Positions 50,030 to 59,079 are shown, counted from the stretch's first letter. The stretch is DNA of 64,000 nt from Kitasatospora sp. NBC_01250 (GCF_036226465.1 NZ_CP108476.1:4898001-4962000); one strand, 5' to 3'. Notes: generated by a model not told the origin, from the sequence alone. Program-made: numbers and translations.

Positions 50030-51138
50030 CCGACCAGAGCACGTCCGAACCCGCTGAGCCCGCCGCGCCCACCAAGCCGGCGGAGCCGCTGACGCCCGCC
50101 ACGTTGGTGGAGCCCACCGCGCCCACCGCGCCCGCCGAGCCCGCCGCCCCCGCCCCGCAGTTCGCCGTCGACCCGCTCGCCACCGCCGAAGCCCCGCGCC
50201 CGCGCCGCCGCCCCCGCCGGGCCGCGGTGCTGCGCTGGAGCGCGGCCACGCTGCTCCTGGCAGCCGGTGCCACCGGGACGGCCTTCGCGGTCATGGCGCC
50301 GCCGCGCACCGACCTCCCCGGGCTCGCCACCCGCAGCGACGGCCGCTACACCTTCGCCCCGCTGTCGCTGCCGCGGCTGCCGGCCGGCCTGCCCTCCCCG
50401 GCCGACCCGCGGGCGCACCAGCGGCACTACGCGGACCTGAGCCAACTCCTGCTGCCGGCACCGAAGGAGGCCGTCTCGGTGGCGGGCTCGGGGCCGACCC
50501 GCAACAGCCCCGCCCCGAGCCAGAGCCCGACCTCCGGCCCGAGCCCCAGCAGCACGTCCAGCCCCTCCGGCGCCGCCGACGTCGCGGACATCTCGTCGGC
50601 CCCGAGCCCGAGCGTGCCCGTCACGACCGCATCCCCCACCACGACCGCATCCCCCACCGCGACCCCGTCCGCCGGCGCGACCCTCACCGCGACCGCCCCC
50701 GCCACCACCTCCTGCGCCGACTACGCCAAGCTGCACGACGACGCCGCCGAGCTGCCGACGCTGCTCACCACCGACGCGTGCCGCACCGCCGCCACCCGGG
50801 TGTGGACCACCAAGGACGGCACCCGCACCGAGATCTGGCTGCTCAGGTTCGGCTCGTCGACCGAGGGCGACGACTTCTACGAGGGACTGAACGACAACGG
50901 CAGCCCGAAGGCGGTCCCGCACGCGGTGTCCGGGCCGGACCTGCCGGTCAGCGGCAACATCGTCTCCAACGACTGCGTCCGGACCACGCCGCGGCAGGGT
51001 TCGCAGGCGCCGACCGGTGAGATCGCCTACCTGAACGCGGGCGACGTCGTGGTCACCGTGCTGATGACCGACCCGCACGGCGTGCCCGAGCAGGCCTTCC
51101 GCCAAGTGGCCGGCCTCCAGGCGAAGCTGCTCGAATAG
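50026..51138 (+). CDS. Membrane-anchored extracellular protein, paralogue 4 of 4
   Basis: 370 residues, ATGA overlap with the previous gene. Pro/Ala/Glu-rich tail of about 60 residues, R-P-R-R-R-P-R-R-A-A-V-L-R-W then membrane helix about 68-90, followed by D-L-S-Q-L-L-L-P-A-P-K, a long Ser/Thr/Pro stretch (about 150-225) that separates the motif from the rest of the domain, and Cys residues at T-S-C-A-D-Y, D-A-C-R-T and N-D-C-V-R. It ends R-Q-V-A-G-L-Q-A-K-L-L-E. The insertion after the L-L-L-P motif makes it the most divergent of the four. Function unknown. Confidence 0.65.
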   Translation: MTDQSTSEPAEPAAPTKPAEPLTPATLVEPTAPTAPAEPAAPAPQFAVDPLATAEAPRPRRRPRRAAVLRWSAATLLLAAGATGTAFAVMAPPRTDLPGLATRSDGRYTFAPLSLPRLPAGLPSPADPRAHQRHYADLSQLLLPAPKEAVSVAGSGPTRNSPAPSQSPTSGPSPSSTSSPSGAADVADISSAPSPSVPVTTASPTTTASPTATPSAGATLTATAPATTSCADYAKLHDDAAELPTLLTTDACRTAATRVWTTKDGTRTEIWLLRFGSSTEGDDFYEGLNDNGSPKAVPHAVSGPDLPVSGNIVSNDCVRTTPRQGSQAPTGEIAYLNAGDVVVTVLMTDPHGVPEQAFRQVAGLQAKLLE

Positions 51139-51266
51139 CGGAACTGACGGTGCCTCAGCAACCGGCGACCCCTAGGGGTCGTCCGCACCCCGGTCATCCC
51201 GCAGCACGAGGGACCTCCGTCCTCCAGCCAGCTCCCAGGACGCACCCCACAGGCTAAGTTCGATGC

Positions 51267-52250
51267 GTGTCCACCTCGACCCCAGTCATCAGAACGGACG
51301 CCCTCACCAAGCGGTTCCCCGCCGTCACCGCGCTCGATCAGCTCACCGTAGAGGTGCAGCCGGGCGTCGTGGGGCTTGTGGGGTCCAACGGGGCGGGCAA
51401 GTCCACCCTCATCAAGATCCTGCTCGGGCTCGCCCCGGCCACCTCGGGCAGCGGCGAAGTGCTCGGCCTCAACGTCGCCACCGAAGGGTCGGCGATCCGC
51501 GAGCGGGTCGGCTACATGCCGGAGCACGACTGCCTGCCGCCGGACGTCTCCGCCACCGAGTTCGTCGTCCACATGGCCCGGATGTCCGGGCTGCCGGCCA
51601 CCGCCGCCCGCGAGCGCACGGCCGACGTGCTGCGCCACGTCGGGCTGTACGAGGAGCGCTACCGGCCGATCGGCGGCTACTCCACCGGCATGAAGCAGCG
51701 GGTGAAGCTGGCCCAGGCCCTGGTCCACGACCCGCGGCTGGTGCTGCTGGACGAGCCGACCAACGGCCTCGACCCGGCCGGCCGGGACGAGATGCTCGCG
51801 CTGATCCGCCGCGTGCACAGCGACTTCGGCATCTCGGTGCTGGTCACCACCCACCTGCTCGGTGAGCTGGAGCGCACCTGCGACCACCTGGTGGTGATCG
51901 ACGGCGGCAGGCTGCTGCGCTCCTCCTCCACGGCCTCCTTCACCGAGGCGACCCAACTGCTCGCGGTGGAGGTGACGGACAACGCCGAGGGCACCGCGGA
52001 CGCGGACGTCAGGCAGCGGCTGACCGCCGCCGGGCTGACCGTCACCGCCGACTCCGCGCACATCCTGCTGGTCGAGATCGCGGGCGACGACACCTACGAC
52101 CTGATCCGCGACACGGTCGCCGACCTCGGCCTCGGCCTGGTCCGCCTGGAGCAGCGCCGCCACCGCGTCTCCGAGATCTTCACCGAGGCGCAGTCCGGGG
52201 CGGCCCCCGACTCCGACACCCTCACCGAGCCGGCCGGGGAGCGCCGATGA
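51267..52250 (+). CDS. ABC transporter ATPase, first of two pairs
   Basis: 327 residues from a GTG. Walker A L-V-G-S-N-G-A-G-K-S-T, signature Y-S-T-G-M-K-Q-R-V-K-L-A-Q-A-L, Walker B L-V-L-L-D-E-P-T-N-G-L-D-P, H-loop T-H-L-L-G-E-L-E-R-T. This is the exporter-type ATPase (ABC-2 group) with a C-terminal domain of about 100 residues that ends V-R-L-E-Q-R-R-H-R-V-S-E-I-F. It overlaps its permease gene by 4 bp. Substrate unknown; lipid, drug or peptide export are usual for this group. Confidence 0.9.
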   Translation: MSTSTPVIRTDALTKRFPAVTALDQLTVEVQPGVVGLVGSNGAGKSTLIKILLGLAPATSGSGEVLGLNVATEGSAIRERVGYMPEHDCLPPDVSATEFVVHMARMSGLPATAARERTADVLRHVGLYEERYRPIGGYSTGMKQRVKLAQALVHDPRLVLLDEPTNGLDPAGRDEMLALIRRVHSDFGISVLVTTHLLGELERTCDHLVVIDGGRLLRSSSTASFTEATQLLAVEVTDNAEGTADADVRQRLTAAGLTVTADSAHILLVEIAGDDTYDLIRDTVADLGLGLVRLEQRRHRVSEIFTEAQSGAAPDSDTLTEPAGERR

Positions 52251-53155
52251 CCACGCAGTCCGACCTCCCGGTCCCGCCGGCCCGGGCCGGCGCCACCGAC
52301 GGCGTCATCCACAACATCGGCTACCGCGGCTACCAGGGCCCCCGGCTCGGCCGCAGCTACGCCACCCGCTCGCTCTTCGTGCAGGGGCTGCGCGGTGCCT
52401 TCGGGCTGGGCCGGTCGGCCAAGTCCAAGGTGCTGCCGATGCTGATGCTGGCGGCGGCCACGCTGCCGGCCGCCATGGTGGTGGTCCTGGCGCTGGTGCG
52501 CAAGAGCGACCAGCTGAGCACCGACTACCCGCAGTACCTCAGCAACATCGGCCTGCTCTTCTTCGAGATCTTCGTGGCGGCCCAGGCACCGGTGCTGCTC
52601 TCGCGCGACCTGCGCCACCTGACCGTCCCGCTGTACTTCTCCCGCCCGATCACCCGCGGCGACTACGTGCGGGCCAAGTGCGCGGCGATGGTGGCCGCGA
52701 CGCTCGTCATCATGGTGCTGCCGCTGCTGGTGCTCTACGTGGGCGCGCTGCTCGGCGGGATGGACTTCACGCGCAACACCGTGCACTTCGGCATCGGCCT
52801 GCTGGCCGCGGTGCTCTACTCGCTGGTCTTCTCCGCGATCGGCCTGGTGATCGCGGCGACCACGCCCCGCCGCGGCTTCGGCGTGGCGGCGATCATGGGC
52901 GTGCTGCTCGTCTCCGAGGCGGTGGCCTCCGTACTCGCCAGCCTGCACGGCGACCCGACGTCCGGCTCCAGCGCGTGGGCCTACGTGCTCGGGCCCAGCT
53001 CGCTGGTGGAGCGCTTCGTCAACCGGGTCTTCAGCCTGGCCCCGGACCTCCCGACCACGCCCGGTGCGGCCGGTGCGGTGGTCTTCGGCCTGGAGATCGT
53101 CGTCCTCGTGGCCGGCGCCTATGCGCTGCTGCTGCGCCGCTACCGGAAGGTCTGA
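52247..53155 (+). CDS. ABC-2 type permease, first pair
   Basis: 302 residues. An N-terminal conserved cytoplasmic segment (I-H-N-I-G-Y-R-G-Y-Q-G-P-R-L-G-R) precedes about six membrane helices (M-L-A-A-A-T-L-P-A-A-M-V-V-V-L-A ... I-V-V-L-V-A-G-A-Y-A-L-L). L-R-H-L-T-V-P-L-Y-F-S-R-P-I-T-R-G-D-Y-V is the coupling region typical of these permeases. Translationally coupled to the ATPase before it (4-bp overlap); the second ATPase begins 10 bp after it. Confidence 0.85.
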   Translation: MTTQSDLPVPPARAGATDGVIHNIGYRGYQGPRLGRSYATRSLFVQGLRGAFGLGRSAKSKVLPMLMLAAATLPAAMVVVLALVRKSDQLSTDYPQYLSNIGLLFFEIFVAAQAPVLLSRDLRHLTVPLYFSRPITRGDYVRAKCAAMVAATLVIMVLPLLVLYVGALLGGMDFTRNTVHFGIGLLAAVLYSLVFSAIGLVIAATTPRRGFGVAAIMGVLLVSEAVASVLASLHGDPTSGSSAWAYVLGPSSLVERFVNRVFSLAPDLPTTPGAAGAVVFGLEIVVLVAGAYALLLRRYRKV

Positions 53156-53164
53156 GGGGTCGTC

Positions 53165-54085
53165 ATGGCTGTCATCACCATCGACAAGGTCTCCCGCTGG
53201 TTCGGCAACGTGGTCGCCGTCAACGACATCTCGATGTCGATCGGCCCGGGGGTGACCGGCCTGCTCGGGCCCAACGGGGCCGGCAAGTCCACGCTGATCC
53301 ACATGATGAGCGGCTTCCTCGCCCCCTCGGCGGGTGCCGTCACGCTGGACGGCGCGCCGATCTGGCGCAACCAGGAGGTCTACCGGGCGATCGGCCTGGT
53401 GCCGGAACGGGAGTCGATGTACGACTACCTGACCGGTTGGGAGTTCGTGCTCGCCAACGCCGAACTGCACGGCCTCTCCGACCCCGGCGCCGCCGCCCGC
53501 AGGGCGCTGGCCCTGGTGGAGATGGAGCACGCGCAGGAGCGTCGCACCGGGACGTACTCCAAGGGCATGAAGCAGCGGGTCAAGATGGCCTCGGCGCTGG
53601 TCCACGACCCCGCGGTGCTGCTGCTGGACGAGCCGTTCAACGGCATGGACCCGCGCCAGCGGCTCCAGCTGATGGAGCTGCTGAGGCGGTTCGGCGCCGA
53701 CGGGCGCACGGTGCTCTTCTCCTCGCACATCCTGGAGGAGGTCGAGCAACTGGCCCGGCACATCGAGGTGGTGGTGGCCGGACGGCACGCCGCCTCGGGC
53801 GACTTCCGCAAGATCCGCCGGCTGATGACGGACCGTCCGCACCGCTACCTGGTGCGCTCCAGCGACGACCGGCGCCTCGCGGCGGCCCTGATCGCCGACG
53901 GCTCCACGGCCGGGATCGAACTGGACTGGCAGGAGCGGGCGCTGCGCATCCAGGCGATCAACTTCCAGGGCTTCACCACCCTGTTGCCCAAGGTGGCCAA
54001 GGAGGCCGGGATCCGGCTGTTCACCGTCTCCCCGGCGGACGAGTCCCTGGAGAGCGTCTTCTCCTACCTGGTCGGTGCCCGTTGA
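53165..54085 (+). CDS. ABC transporter ATPase, second pair
   Basis: 306 residues. Walker A L-L-G-P-N-G-A-G-K-S-T, signature Y-S-K-G-M-K-Q-R-V-K-M-A, Walker B V-L-L-L-D-E-P-F-N-G-M-D-P-R, H-loop S-S-H-I-L-E-E-V-E. The protein resembles the ATPase at 51267 and belongs with the permease that follows. The tandem layout ATPase-permease-ATPase-permease suggests either one heteromeric transporter or two related exporters made from one transcript. Confidence 0.9.
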   Translation: MAVITIDKVSRWFGNVVAVNDISMSIGPGVTGLLGPNGAGKSTLIHMMSGFLAPSAGAVTLDGAPIWRNQEVYRAIGLVPERESMYDYLTGWEFVLANAELHGLSDPGAAARRALALVEMEHAQERRTGTYSKGMKQRVKMASALVHDPAVLLLDEPFNGMDPRQRLQLMELLRRFGADGRTVLFSSHILEEVEQLARHIEVVVAGRHAASGDFRKIRRLMTDRPHRYLVRSSDDRRLAAALIADGSTAGIELDWQERALRIQAINFQGFTTLLPKVAKEAGIRLFTVSPADESLESVFSYLVGAR

Positions 54086-54173
54086 GCCACTGTTCGCTGC
54101 TCCGCTGTTCCCTGCGCCACGGGCCCCGGCCCCACCGGGCCCTGCCCAGCTCCGCCGTAGAAAGGCTGACACC

Positions 54174-54890
54174 GTGAACCTGACCGTGGCGCGGCTGACC
54201 GTACGCGGTCTGCTCGGCAGGCGGCGGGGCATCCTGCTGCTGGTGGTCCCGGCGCTGCTGTTGCTGCTGTCCGTGGTGGCGGGCAACTCCGGCACCGACA
54301 AGCACGACATCGCCGTCAACGTGGTGGGCAAGCTGGGTCTGGGCACGCTCGTCCCGCTGCTCGGCCTGGTGGTCGGCACCGGCGTGATCGCCACCGAGAT
54401 CGACGACGGCTCGATCGTCTACCTGCTCTCCAAGCCGCTGCCGCGGTGGCGGATCATCACCACCAAGCTGGCCGTCGCCGTCGTCACCACCTGGCTCTTC
54501 ACCGCGATCCCGGTCCTCGTCGCGGGGCTGGTCATCAACGGCACGACCGACGGCCTGGCGGTCGGCTACGCGGTGGGCACGCTGGTGGCGGGCGCCGCCT
54601 ACAGCGCGCTCTTCCTGCTGCTCGGCGTGGTCACCCGCAACGCGGTGGTGGTGGGCCTGGCCTACGCGCTGATCTGGGAGAGCCTGATCGGCAACTTCGT
54701 CGACGGCGCCAAGACCCTGAGCATCCAGCAGTGGGGCCTGTCGATCGCCAAGAGCGTCGCCGCCCCGGACGCGATCACCGCCTCGGTCGGCCTCGGCGCG
54801 GCCGTCCCGCTGCTGCTCGTCGTCATCGTCGGTGCCACCGCCTTCGCCGCGGTCCGGCTGGCCGGCCTGACCTTCAACTCGGGCGAATAG
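54174..54890 (+). CDS. ABC-2 type permease, second pair
   Basis: 238 residues from the GTG at 54174, chosen because GAAAGG lies 9 bp upstream; an in-frame GTG at 54075 would overlap the ATPase and add a Pro/Ala-rich 33 residues. About six membrane helices with the coupling region D-D-G-S-I-V-Y-L-L-S-K-P-L-P-R-W-R-I-I-T, the same element as in the first permease. Ends 16 bp before a strong terminator. Confidence 0.85.
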   Translation: MNLTVARLTVRGLLGRRRGILLLVVPALLLLLSVVAGNSGTDKHDIAVNVVGKLGLGTLVPLLGLVVGTGVIATEIDDGSIVYLLSKPLPRWRIITTKLAVAVVTTWLFTAIPVLVAGLVINGTTDGLAVGYAVGTLVAGAAYSALFLLLGVVTRNAVVVGLAYALIWESLIGNFVDGAKTLSIQQWGLSIAKSVAAPDAITASVGLGAAVPLLLVVIVGATAFAAVRLAGLTFNSGE

Positions 54891-54905
54891 CAGCGCCGCC
54901 GACCG

Positions 54906-54960
54906 AGCACGCACCAGGGGTGGGACCGCGATCACCGCGGCCCCACCCCTGGTGCGTGCT
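54906..54960. terminator. Strong bidirectional terminator
   Basis: Perfect 19-bp stem (54906-54924 with 54942-54960); the 17-nt centre contains a further small CCGCG/CGCGG pairing. It separates the convergent ABC permease gene and MFS gene. Confidence 0.88.
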
Positions 54961-54965
54961 CTCCG

Positions 54966-56219
54966 CTACAGCGTGCGGTCGCGTCCCGCGCCCCAGCCCG
55001 CGACGGAGGCGGCCGCCGCGAGCACCAGCAGCACCACCAGCACCGCCGTCCAGCTGCCGGTCAGCTGGTGCAGCGCGCCGCCGCCCACCGGGCCGATCGC
55101 GGCGATCAGGTAACCGACCGCCTGCGACATCCCGCCCAGCTGCGCGGCCCCGGCGGCACTGCGGGTGCGCAGCACGATGAACGCCAGCGCCAGGCCGAGC
55201 GAGCCGCCCTGCGCGAGGCCCAGCACCGCCGCCGAGATCCAGGCCCCCGAGACCGGGGCGATCAGCAGCCCGGCCACGCCCAGCGCGTTCAGCCCGGCCA
55301 TCGCCACCGCGAGCCAGCGCTGGCTGCGCAGCCGGCCCGCCAGCAGCGGCACCAGGAACGCGCCGGCCACCTGCACCAGGTTGCTGAAGGCGAAGACCAG
55401 GCCGGCCTGGTCGCGGCTCATCCCGTGGTCGGCCAGGATCGTGGGCATCCAGGCGACCAGCGTGTAGACCATCAGCGAGGAGATGCCCATGAACAGGCTG
55501 ATCTGCCAGGCCAGCGGCAGCCGCCAGATCCCTGCGATCGGCTTCTCGGCCACCGGCTGCGGCTGGGCGGCGGACGCGGGGGAGAGCTGCGCCGCCCGCT
55601 CCTGACGGGCCCGCAGCACCTGCGGCAGCCAGGCCACCGCCGCGATCAGCGCCAGCAGCGACCAGGCCCCGAGCGAGGCCCGCCAGCCGCCGCCCAGCGC
55701 GTGCTCCAGCGGCACCGAGCTGCCGGCCGCCAGCGTGGCGCCGACCAGCATGGTGGTCGAGTACACCCCGGTCATCGTCGCCGCCCGCTCCGGGAACTCG
55801 CGCTTGACCAGGCCGGGCATCGAGACGTTGAGCACCGCGATGGCCACCCCGATCACCACGCAGCCCGCGAAGAGCGCGACCACCGAGGGCAGCACCCGCA
55901 GCAGCACCCCCGCACCCAGCAGCAGCACCGCCCCGAGCACCACCCGCTCGGTGCCGAAGCGCCGGGTCAGCCGCGGCGTCAGCGGCGCGCCCACGCCCTG
56001 GAAGAGCACCGGCACGGTGGTGATCAGCCCGCTCACGGTGGCCGACAGGCCGAAGGTGTGCTGGATCTCGCCCACCATCGGCGAGAGCGCGGCCAGACAG
56101 GCCCGCATGTTCAGCGCGACCAGCACGATCCCGGTCAGCAGCAGCGCCGGGTGGGCGAGCCTGGTACGGACACGGACGGCCGAGGTGGGCAGCGGCTGCT
56201 GAACCCGGGTGACGGACAT
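54966..56219 (-). CDS. MFS transporter, CynX/NimT type
   Basis: 417 residues, twelve membrane helices in two sets of six with a Gln/Pro/Ala-rich central loop near 210-230. Landmarks: N-M-R-A-C-L-A-A-L-S-P-M-V near 38, the first-half G-x-x-x-D/R-R-x-G-x-x motif (R-L-T-R-R-F-G-T-E-R), and S-M-P-G-L-V-K-R-E-F-P typical of the cyanate/nitroimidazole transporter-like group. Probably an exporter or anion uptake carrier; substrate unknown. The FadR-type gene lies 80 bp upstream in the same direction and may regulate it. Confidence 0.88.
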   Translation of the reverse strand: MSVTRVQQPLPTSAVRVRTRLAHPALLLTGIVLVALNMRACLAALSPMVGEIQHTFGLSATVSGLITTVPVLFQGVGAPLTPRLTRRFGTERVVLGAVLLLGAGVLLRVLPSVVALFAGCVVIGVAIAVLNVSMPGLVKREFPERAATMTGVYSTTMLVGATLAAGSSVPLEHALGGGWRASLGAWSLLALIAAVAWLPQVLRARQERAAQLSPASAAQPQPVAEKPIAGIWRLPLAWQISLFMGISSLMVYTLVAWMPTILADHGMSRDQAGLVFAFSNLVQVAGAFLVPLLAGRLRSQRWLAVAMAGLNALGVAGLLIAPVSGAWISAAVLGLAQGGSLGLALAFIVLRTRSAAGAAQLGGMSQAVGYLIAAIGPVGGGALHQLTGSWTAVLVVLLVLAAAASVAGWGAGRDRTL

Positions 56220-56299
56220 GGTGGTGCCATTTCTAGGGATGAGGGAGTGGCAGGGGGAAGCCGGGCGCGCGCTGTGGTGGCGCGGCGGGGTGCTTCCGA

Positions 56300-57040
56300 C
56301 TACTTGCGCGCCGCGAACTCCGCGAGCAGCTGCTCGACGGCCGCGATGGGCTCCAGGAGCAACGCGCGACAGGCGGCCTCGGCGCGGTCGGGGTCGCCGC
56401 TGGCGATCGCGTCGACCAGCACCGCGTGGGTGGCCACGACCACCTCGGGCATCTCGTGGTCGCCGAACGCGGTGCGCATCGCCTCACGGACCGAGGCACC
56501 GAAGTAGCGGTAGACCTCGGTCAGCGCGGGATTGTGGGCGGCCTCGACGACCGCGGTGTGGAACTCCAGGTCGTGCTCGACGGTGGCCTCGCGGCCGACC
56601 CGCTCGGTGTGTGCGGCGATCACCTCGGCCTCCCGGGCGAGCGCGGCCCGCATCCGGTCCAGGTCCTCGGGGGTGTGCCGCACGGCGGCCAGCCGGGCCG
56701 CCTCGGCCTCCAGCGCCGCCCGGACCTCCAGCACGTCGCGCACGCCGGAGCGCTGCACGCCGCGCAGCACGGCGGCGGGGTCGCTGGTGCTGCGCACGAA
56801 GGTGCCCTCGCCCTGGCGGGTGGCCAGCATCCCCGCGTGCACCAGCACCCGGATCGCCTCCCGCACGGTGTTGCGGCCGACCTGCAGCCGCTCGGCGAGC
56901 TCGTGCTCGGTGGGGATCCGCTCGCCCACGGCCCAGACGCCGGCCGCGAGCTGCTCCCGGAGCTGCTCGATCGCGACGTCCACCAGGGAGCGCCGACCGG
57001 CGGCCCGCAGGCTGCCGCCGTTGCCGTTCTCGCTGCTCAC
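56300..57040 (-). CDS. FadR-type GntR regulator with FCD domain
   Basis: 246 residues. Winged helix about 15-85 (V-D-V-A-I-E-Q-L-R-E-Q-L ... I-P-T-E-H-E-L-A-E-R-L-Q-V-G-R-N-T-V-R-E-A-I-R-V-L) followed by an all-helical FCD domain with R-A-A-L-E-A-E-A-A-R-L-A-A, a D-L-E-F-H-T-A-V-V-E-A-A-H-N-P-A-L motif and a late H, giving the Asp/His metal-binding set of the family. Ligand is usually an organic acid. Two 20-bp direct repeats lie just upstream, and the MFS gene downstream is its likely target. Confidence 0.9.
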   Translation of the reverse strand: MSSENGNGGSLRAAGRRSLVDVAIEQLREQLAAGVWAVGERIPTEHELAERLQVGRNTVREAIRVLVHAGMLATRQGEGTFVRSTSDPAAVLRGVQRSGVRDVLEVRAALEAEAARLAAVRHTPEDLDRMRAALAREAEVIAAHTERVGREATVEHDLEFHTAVVEAAHNPALTEVYRYFGASVREAMRTAFGDHEMPEVVVATHAVLVDAIASGDPDRAEAACRALLLEPIAAVEQLLAEFAARK

Positions 57041-57066
57041 CTGCCACCTCCGATCACCCGTCGTGC

Positions 57067-57110
57067 TTGCCCGGTCATCCTACAACCTCTTTGCCCGGTC
57101 ATCCTACAAC
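57067..57110. promoter_or_regulatory. Pair of 20-bp direct repeats upstream of FadR-type gene
   Basis: TTGCCCGGTCATCCTACAAC occurs exactly at 57067-57086 and 57091-57110, 24 bp apart. Located 27 bp upstream of the regulator start, probably two binding sites for its product, or a duplicated promoter element. Confidence 0.6.
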
Positions 57111-57302
57111 TGACCCCTCGTGGGGTCGTCGCGGACCCTTCGGCGGCTTGCGCAATCCTGCAAGTAAAAGTCCAGGTCAAGACTCCCCCGTGACTTCGTG
57201 ATGATGGCTTTATATGCTCCGCTGAATAGCTCAATGTGTCGGTGCGGGATGAGAGCGGGGCCACAGGGCATCGCGGCACGTCCCCGAGGGCGCTCGGCGT
57301 TG

Positions 57303-57334
57303 CTCCTGTAGAGGTCTGGACCTCTACAGGAGCT
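57303..57334. promoter_or_regulatory. 32-bp palindrome before the LCP gene
   Basis: GCTCCTGTAGAGGTC (57303-57317) and GACCTCTACAGGAGC (57320-57334) form a perfect 15-bp inverted repeat with a 2-bp centre, 28 bp before the ATG at 57363. The short centre suits a protein-binding operator better than a hairpin. Confidence 0.6.
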
Positions 57335-57362
57335 CCGTCAGTGGCCGGTGGAGGGTGTACGA

Positions 57363-59063
57363 ATGTCAGGCCAGAGGTCGGGTGCGTCGAACCACGACGC
57401 GCCGCAACCGCATCCCACCGGTGCCACCGATGCCGCCGAGCAGCCACGCCCCGGCGGCCGGGCCGAGGCCCGCCGGGCGCAGGGACGGGCCCAGAACCGG
57501 GCCGCGGGCCGGGGCCGCCGCAAGCCGGGCCGGCCCACCGGCAAGAAGAAGATCATCGCCTGGAGTGCCGCCTCCGCGGTGATCCTGCTCGCGGCCGGCA
57601 CCGGCGCGGTCTACCTGAAGCTGAACGGCAACATCAAGAGCTTCGACAAGGCCGGCATCGCCACCGACCGCCCGCCGGAGGCCACCGCCGACGCCAACGG
57701 CAACAAGCCGGTCAACGTCCTGCTGATCGGCTCCGACTCGCGCGGCAGCGGCAACAACACCCTGGGCGGTGGCGGCGACGACGGTGCCCGCTCGGACACC
57801 ACGATCCTGTTGCACGTCTACGCCGACCACAAGCACGCCGTGGGCATCTCGATACCCCGCGACTCGCTGGTGACGATCCCCTCCTGCCTGGTCAACGGCA
57901 AGTGGACCAAGCCGCAGCCCGACACCATGTTCAACGCGGCCTTCTCGATGGGGAACACCGACACCGGCAACCCCGCCTGCACGCAGAACACCGTCGAGAA
58001 GCTGACCGGGATGCGGGTGGACCACACCCTGGTGGTCGACTTCAACGGCTTCGCCTCGATGACCAGCGCGGTCGGCGGCGTCCAGGTCTGCGTGCCGAAC
58101 GCGGTCTACGAGGGCGACCTCAATCCCAACCTGGGCCGCAAGGGCAAGCAGATCTTCACCAAGGGCGTGCAGAGCGTGGCCGGGCAGCAGGCGCTGGACT
58201 ACGTCCGGGTGCGGCACGGCATCGGCGACGGCTCGGACATCGGCCGGATGCAGCGTCAGCAGGCCTTCCTCTCCGCGCTGATCAAGAAGGTCAAGGGTGA
58301 GGGGATGAGCCCCACCACCCTGCTGCCGCTGGCCGACGCCGCCACCAAGTCGCTGACCGTCGACCCCGACCTGGGCTCGGCGGAGAAGCTGCTCGGTTTC
58401 GGTCTGTCGATGAAGAACATCGACCTGAAGGACATCAAGTTCATCACCGTGCCCTGGCGCTTCGAGGGCCCCCGGGTGGCCTGGGTGCAGCCGGACGCCG
58501 ACCACCTGTGGGCCGCCCTGAAGGCCGACCGCACCCTCGACGGCCAGGACGCCAGCGGCCAGCACCCCGACGCCCCGGTCTCCGCCGGCCCGAGCGTGAA
58601 CCCCTCGTCCGCCGCCCCGAGCAGCCCGGCGGCACCGAGCGCCCCGGCGGCCGGGGACGTGAACGGCGCGGGGGCCAGGGTGATGGTCTACAACGGCACC
58701 ACCACCCCGGGCCTGACCACCTCGGCCTCGGCCAAGCTCAAGGACGCCAGGTTCACCGTGGCCGGCGCCGCCAACGCGGCCACCCAGGACCACGACACCA
58801 CGGTGATCGAGTACGGTCCGAACCAGGCCAAGGCCGCCCAGGCGCTCGCGCAGCTCTTCCCGGGGGCGACCCTGGAGAAGAGCAGCACCGCGGCGCTGAA
58901 CCTGATCCTGGGCAAGGACTACGCGGCGGCGGCGAACGGCGGCGCCGCCGCCGGTGCTCCGGCCTCCCCCGGCAGCGCGGCCCCGGCCCCACTGCCGTCC
59001 AGCATCAGCGACAACGCCCGCTCGGCCGACGACGACCCGTGCTCCAACCTCAGCTACAACTGA
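57363..59063 (+). CDS. LytR-CpsA-Psr (LCP) family wall-polymer ligase
   Basis: 566 residues from the ATG at 57363 (GGAGGG 7 bp upstream). Basic cytoplasmic tail of about 60 residues, membrane helix about 66-88, then the LCP domain: V-N-V-L-L-I-G-S-D-S-R-G-S-G near 120, R-S-D-T-T-I-L-L-H-V, S-I-P-R-D-S-L-V-T-I-P, and L-D-Y-V-R-V-R-H near 280, with the Arg and Asp residues that bind polyprenyl pyrophosphate. A Ser/Pro linker leads to a LytR_C domain about 440-530 (V-M-V-Y-N-G-T-T-T-P-G-L). LCP enzymes attach teichoic-acid or sugar polymers to peptidoglycan outside the membrane. Single gene convergent with the HAD gene. Confidence 0.93.
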   Translation: MSGQRSGASNHDAPQPHPTGATDAAEQPRPGGRAEARRAQGRAQNRAAGRGRRKPGRPTGKKKIIAWSAASAVILLAAGTGAVYLKLNGNIKSFDKAGIATDRPPEATADANGNKPVNVLLIGSDSRGSGNNTLGGGGDDGARSDTTILLHVYADHKHAVGISIPRDSLVTIPSCLVNGKWTKPQPDTMFNAAFSMGNTDTGNPACTQNTVEKLTGMRVDHTLVVDFNGFASMTSAVGGVQVCVPNAVYEGDLNPNLGRKGKQIFTKGVQSVAGQQALDYVRVRHGIGDGSDIGRMQRQQAFLSALIKKVKGEGMSPTTLLPLADAATKSLTVDPDLGSAEKLLGFGLSMKNIDLKDIKFITVPWRFEGPRVAWVQPDADHLWAALKADRTLDGQDASGQHPDAPVSAGPSVNPSSAAPSSPAAPSAPAAGDVNGAGARVMVYNGTTTPGLTTSASAKLKDARFTVAGAANAATQDHDTTVIEYGPNQAKAAQALAQLFPGATLEKSSTAALNLILGKDYAAAANGGAAAGAPASPGSAAPAPLPSSISDNARSADDDPCSNLSYN

Positions 59064-59079
59064 CCGGGGTGACGGCTGG

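Larger units (their letters stand above)
57041..57362. other. 322-bp divergent control region without genes
   Basis: Holds the 20-bp direct repeats on the regulator side and a 32-bp palindrome on the LCP side. Between them the DNA is locally AT-richer (about 57160-57240), suitable for the promoters of both genes. Confidence 0.5.
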
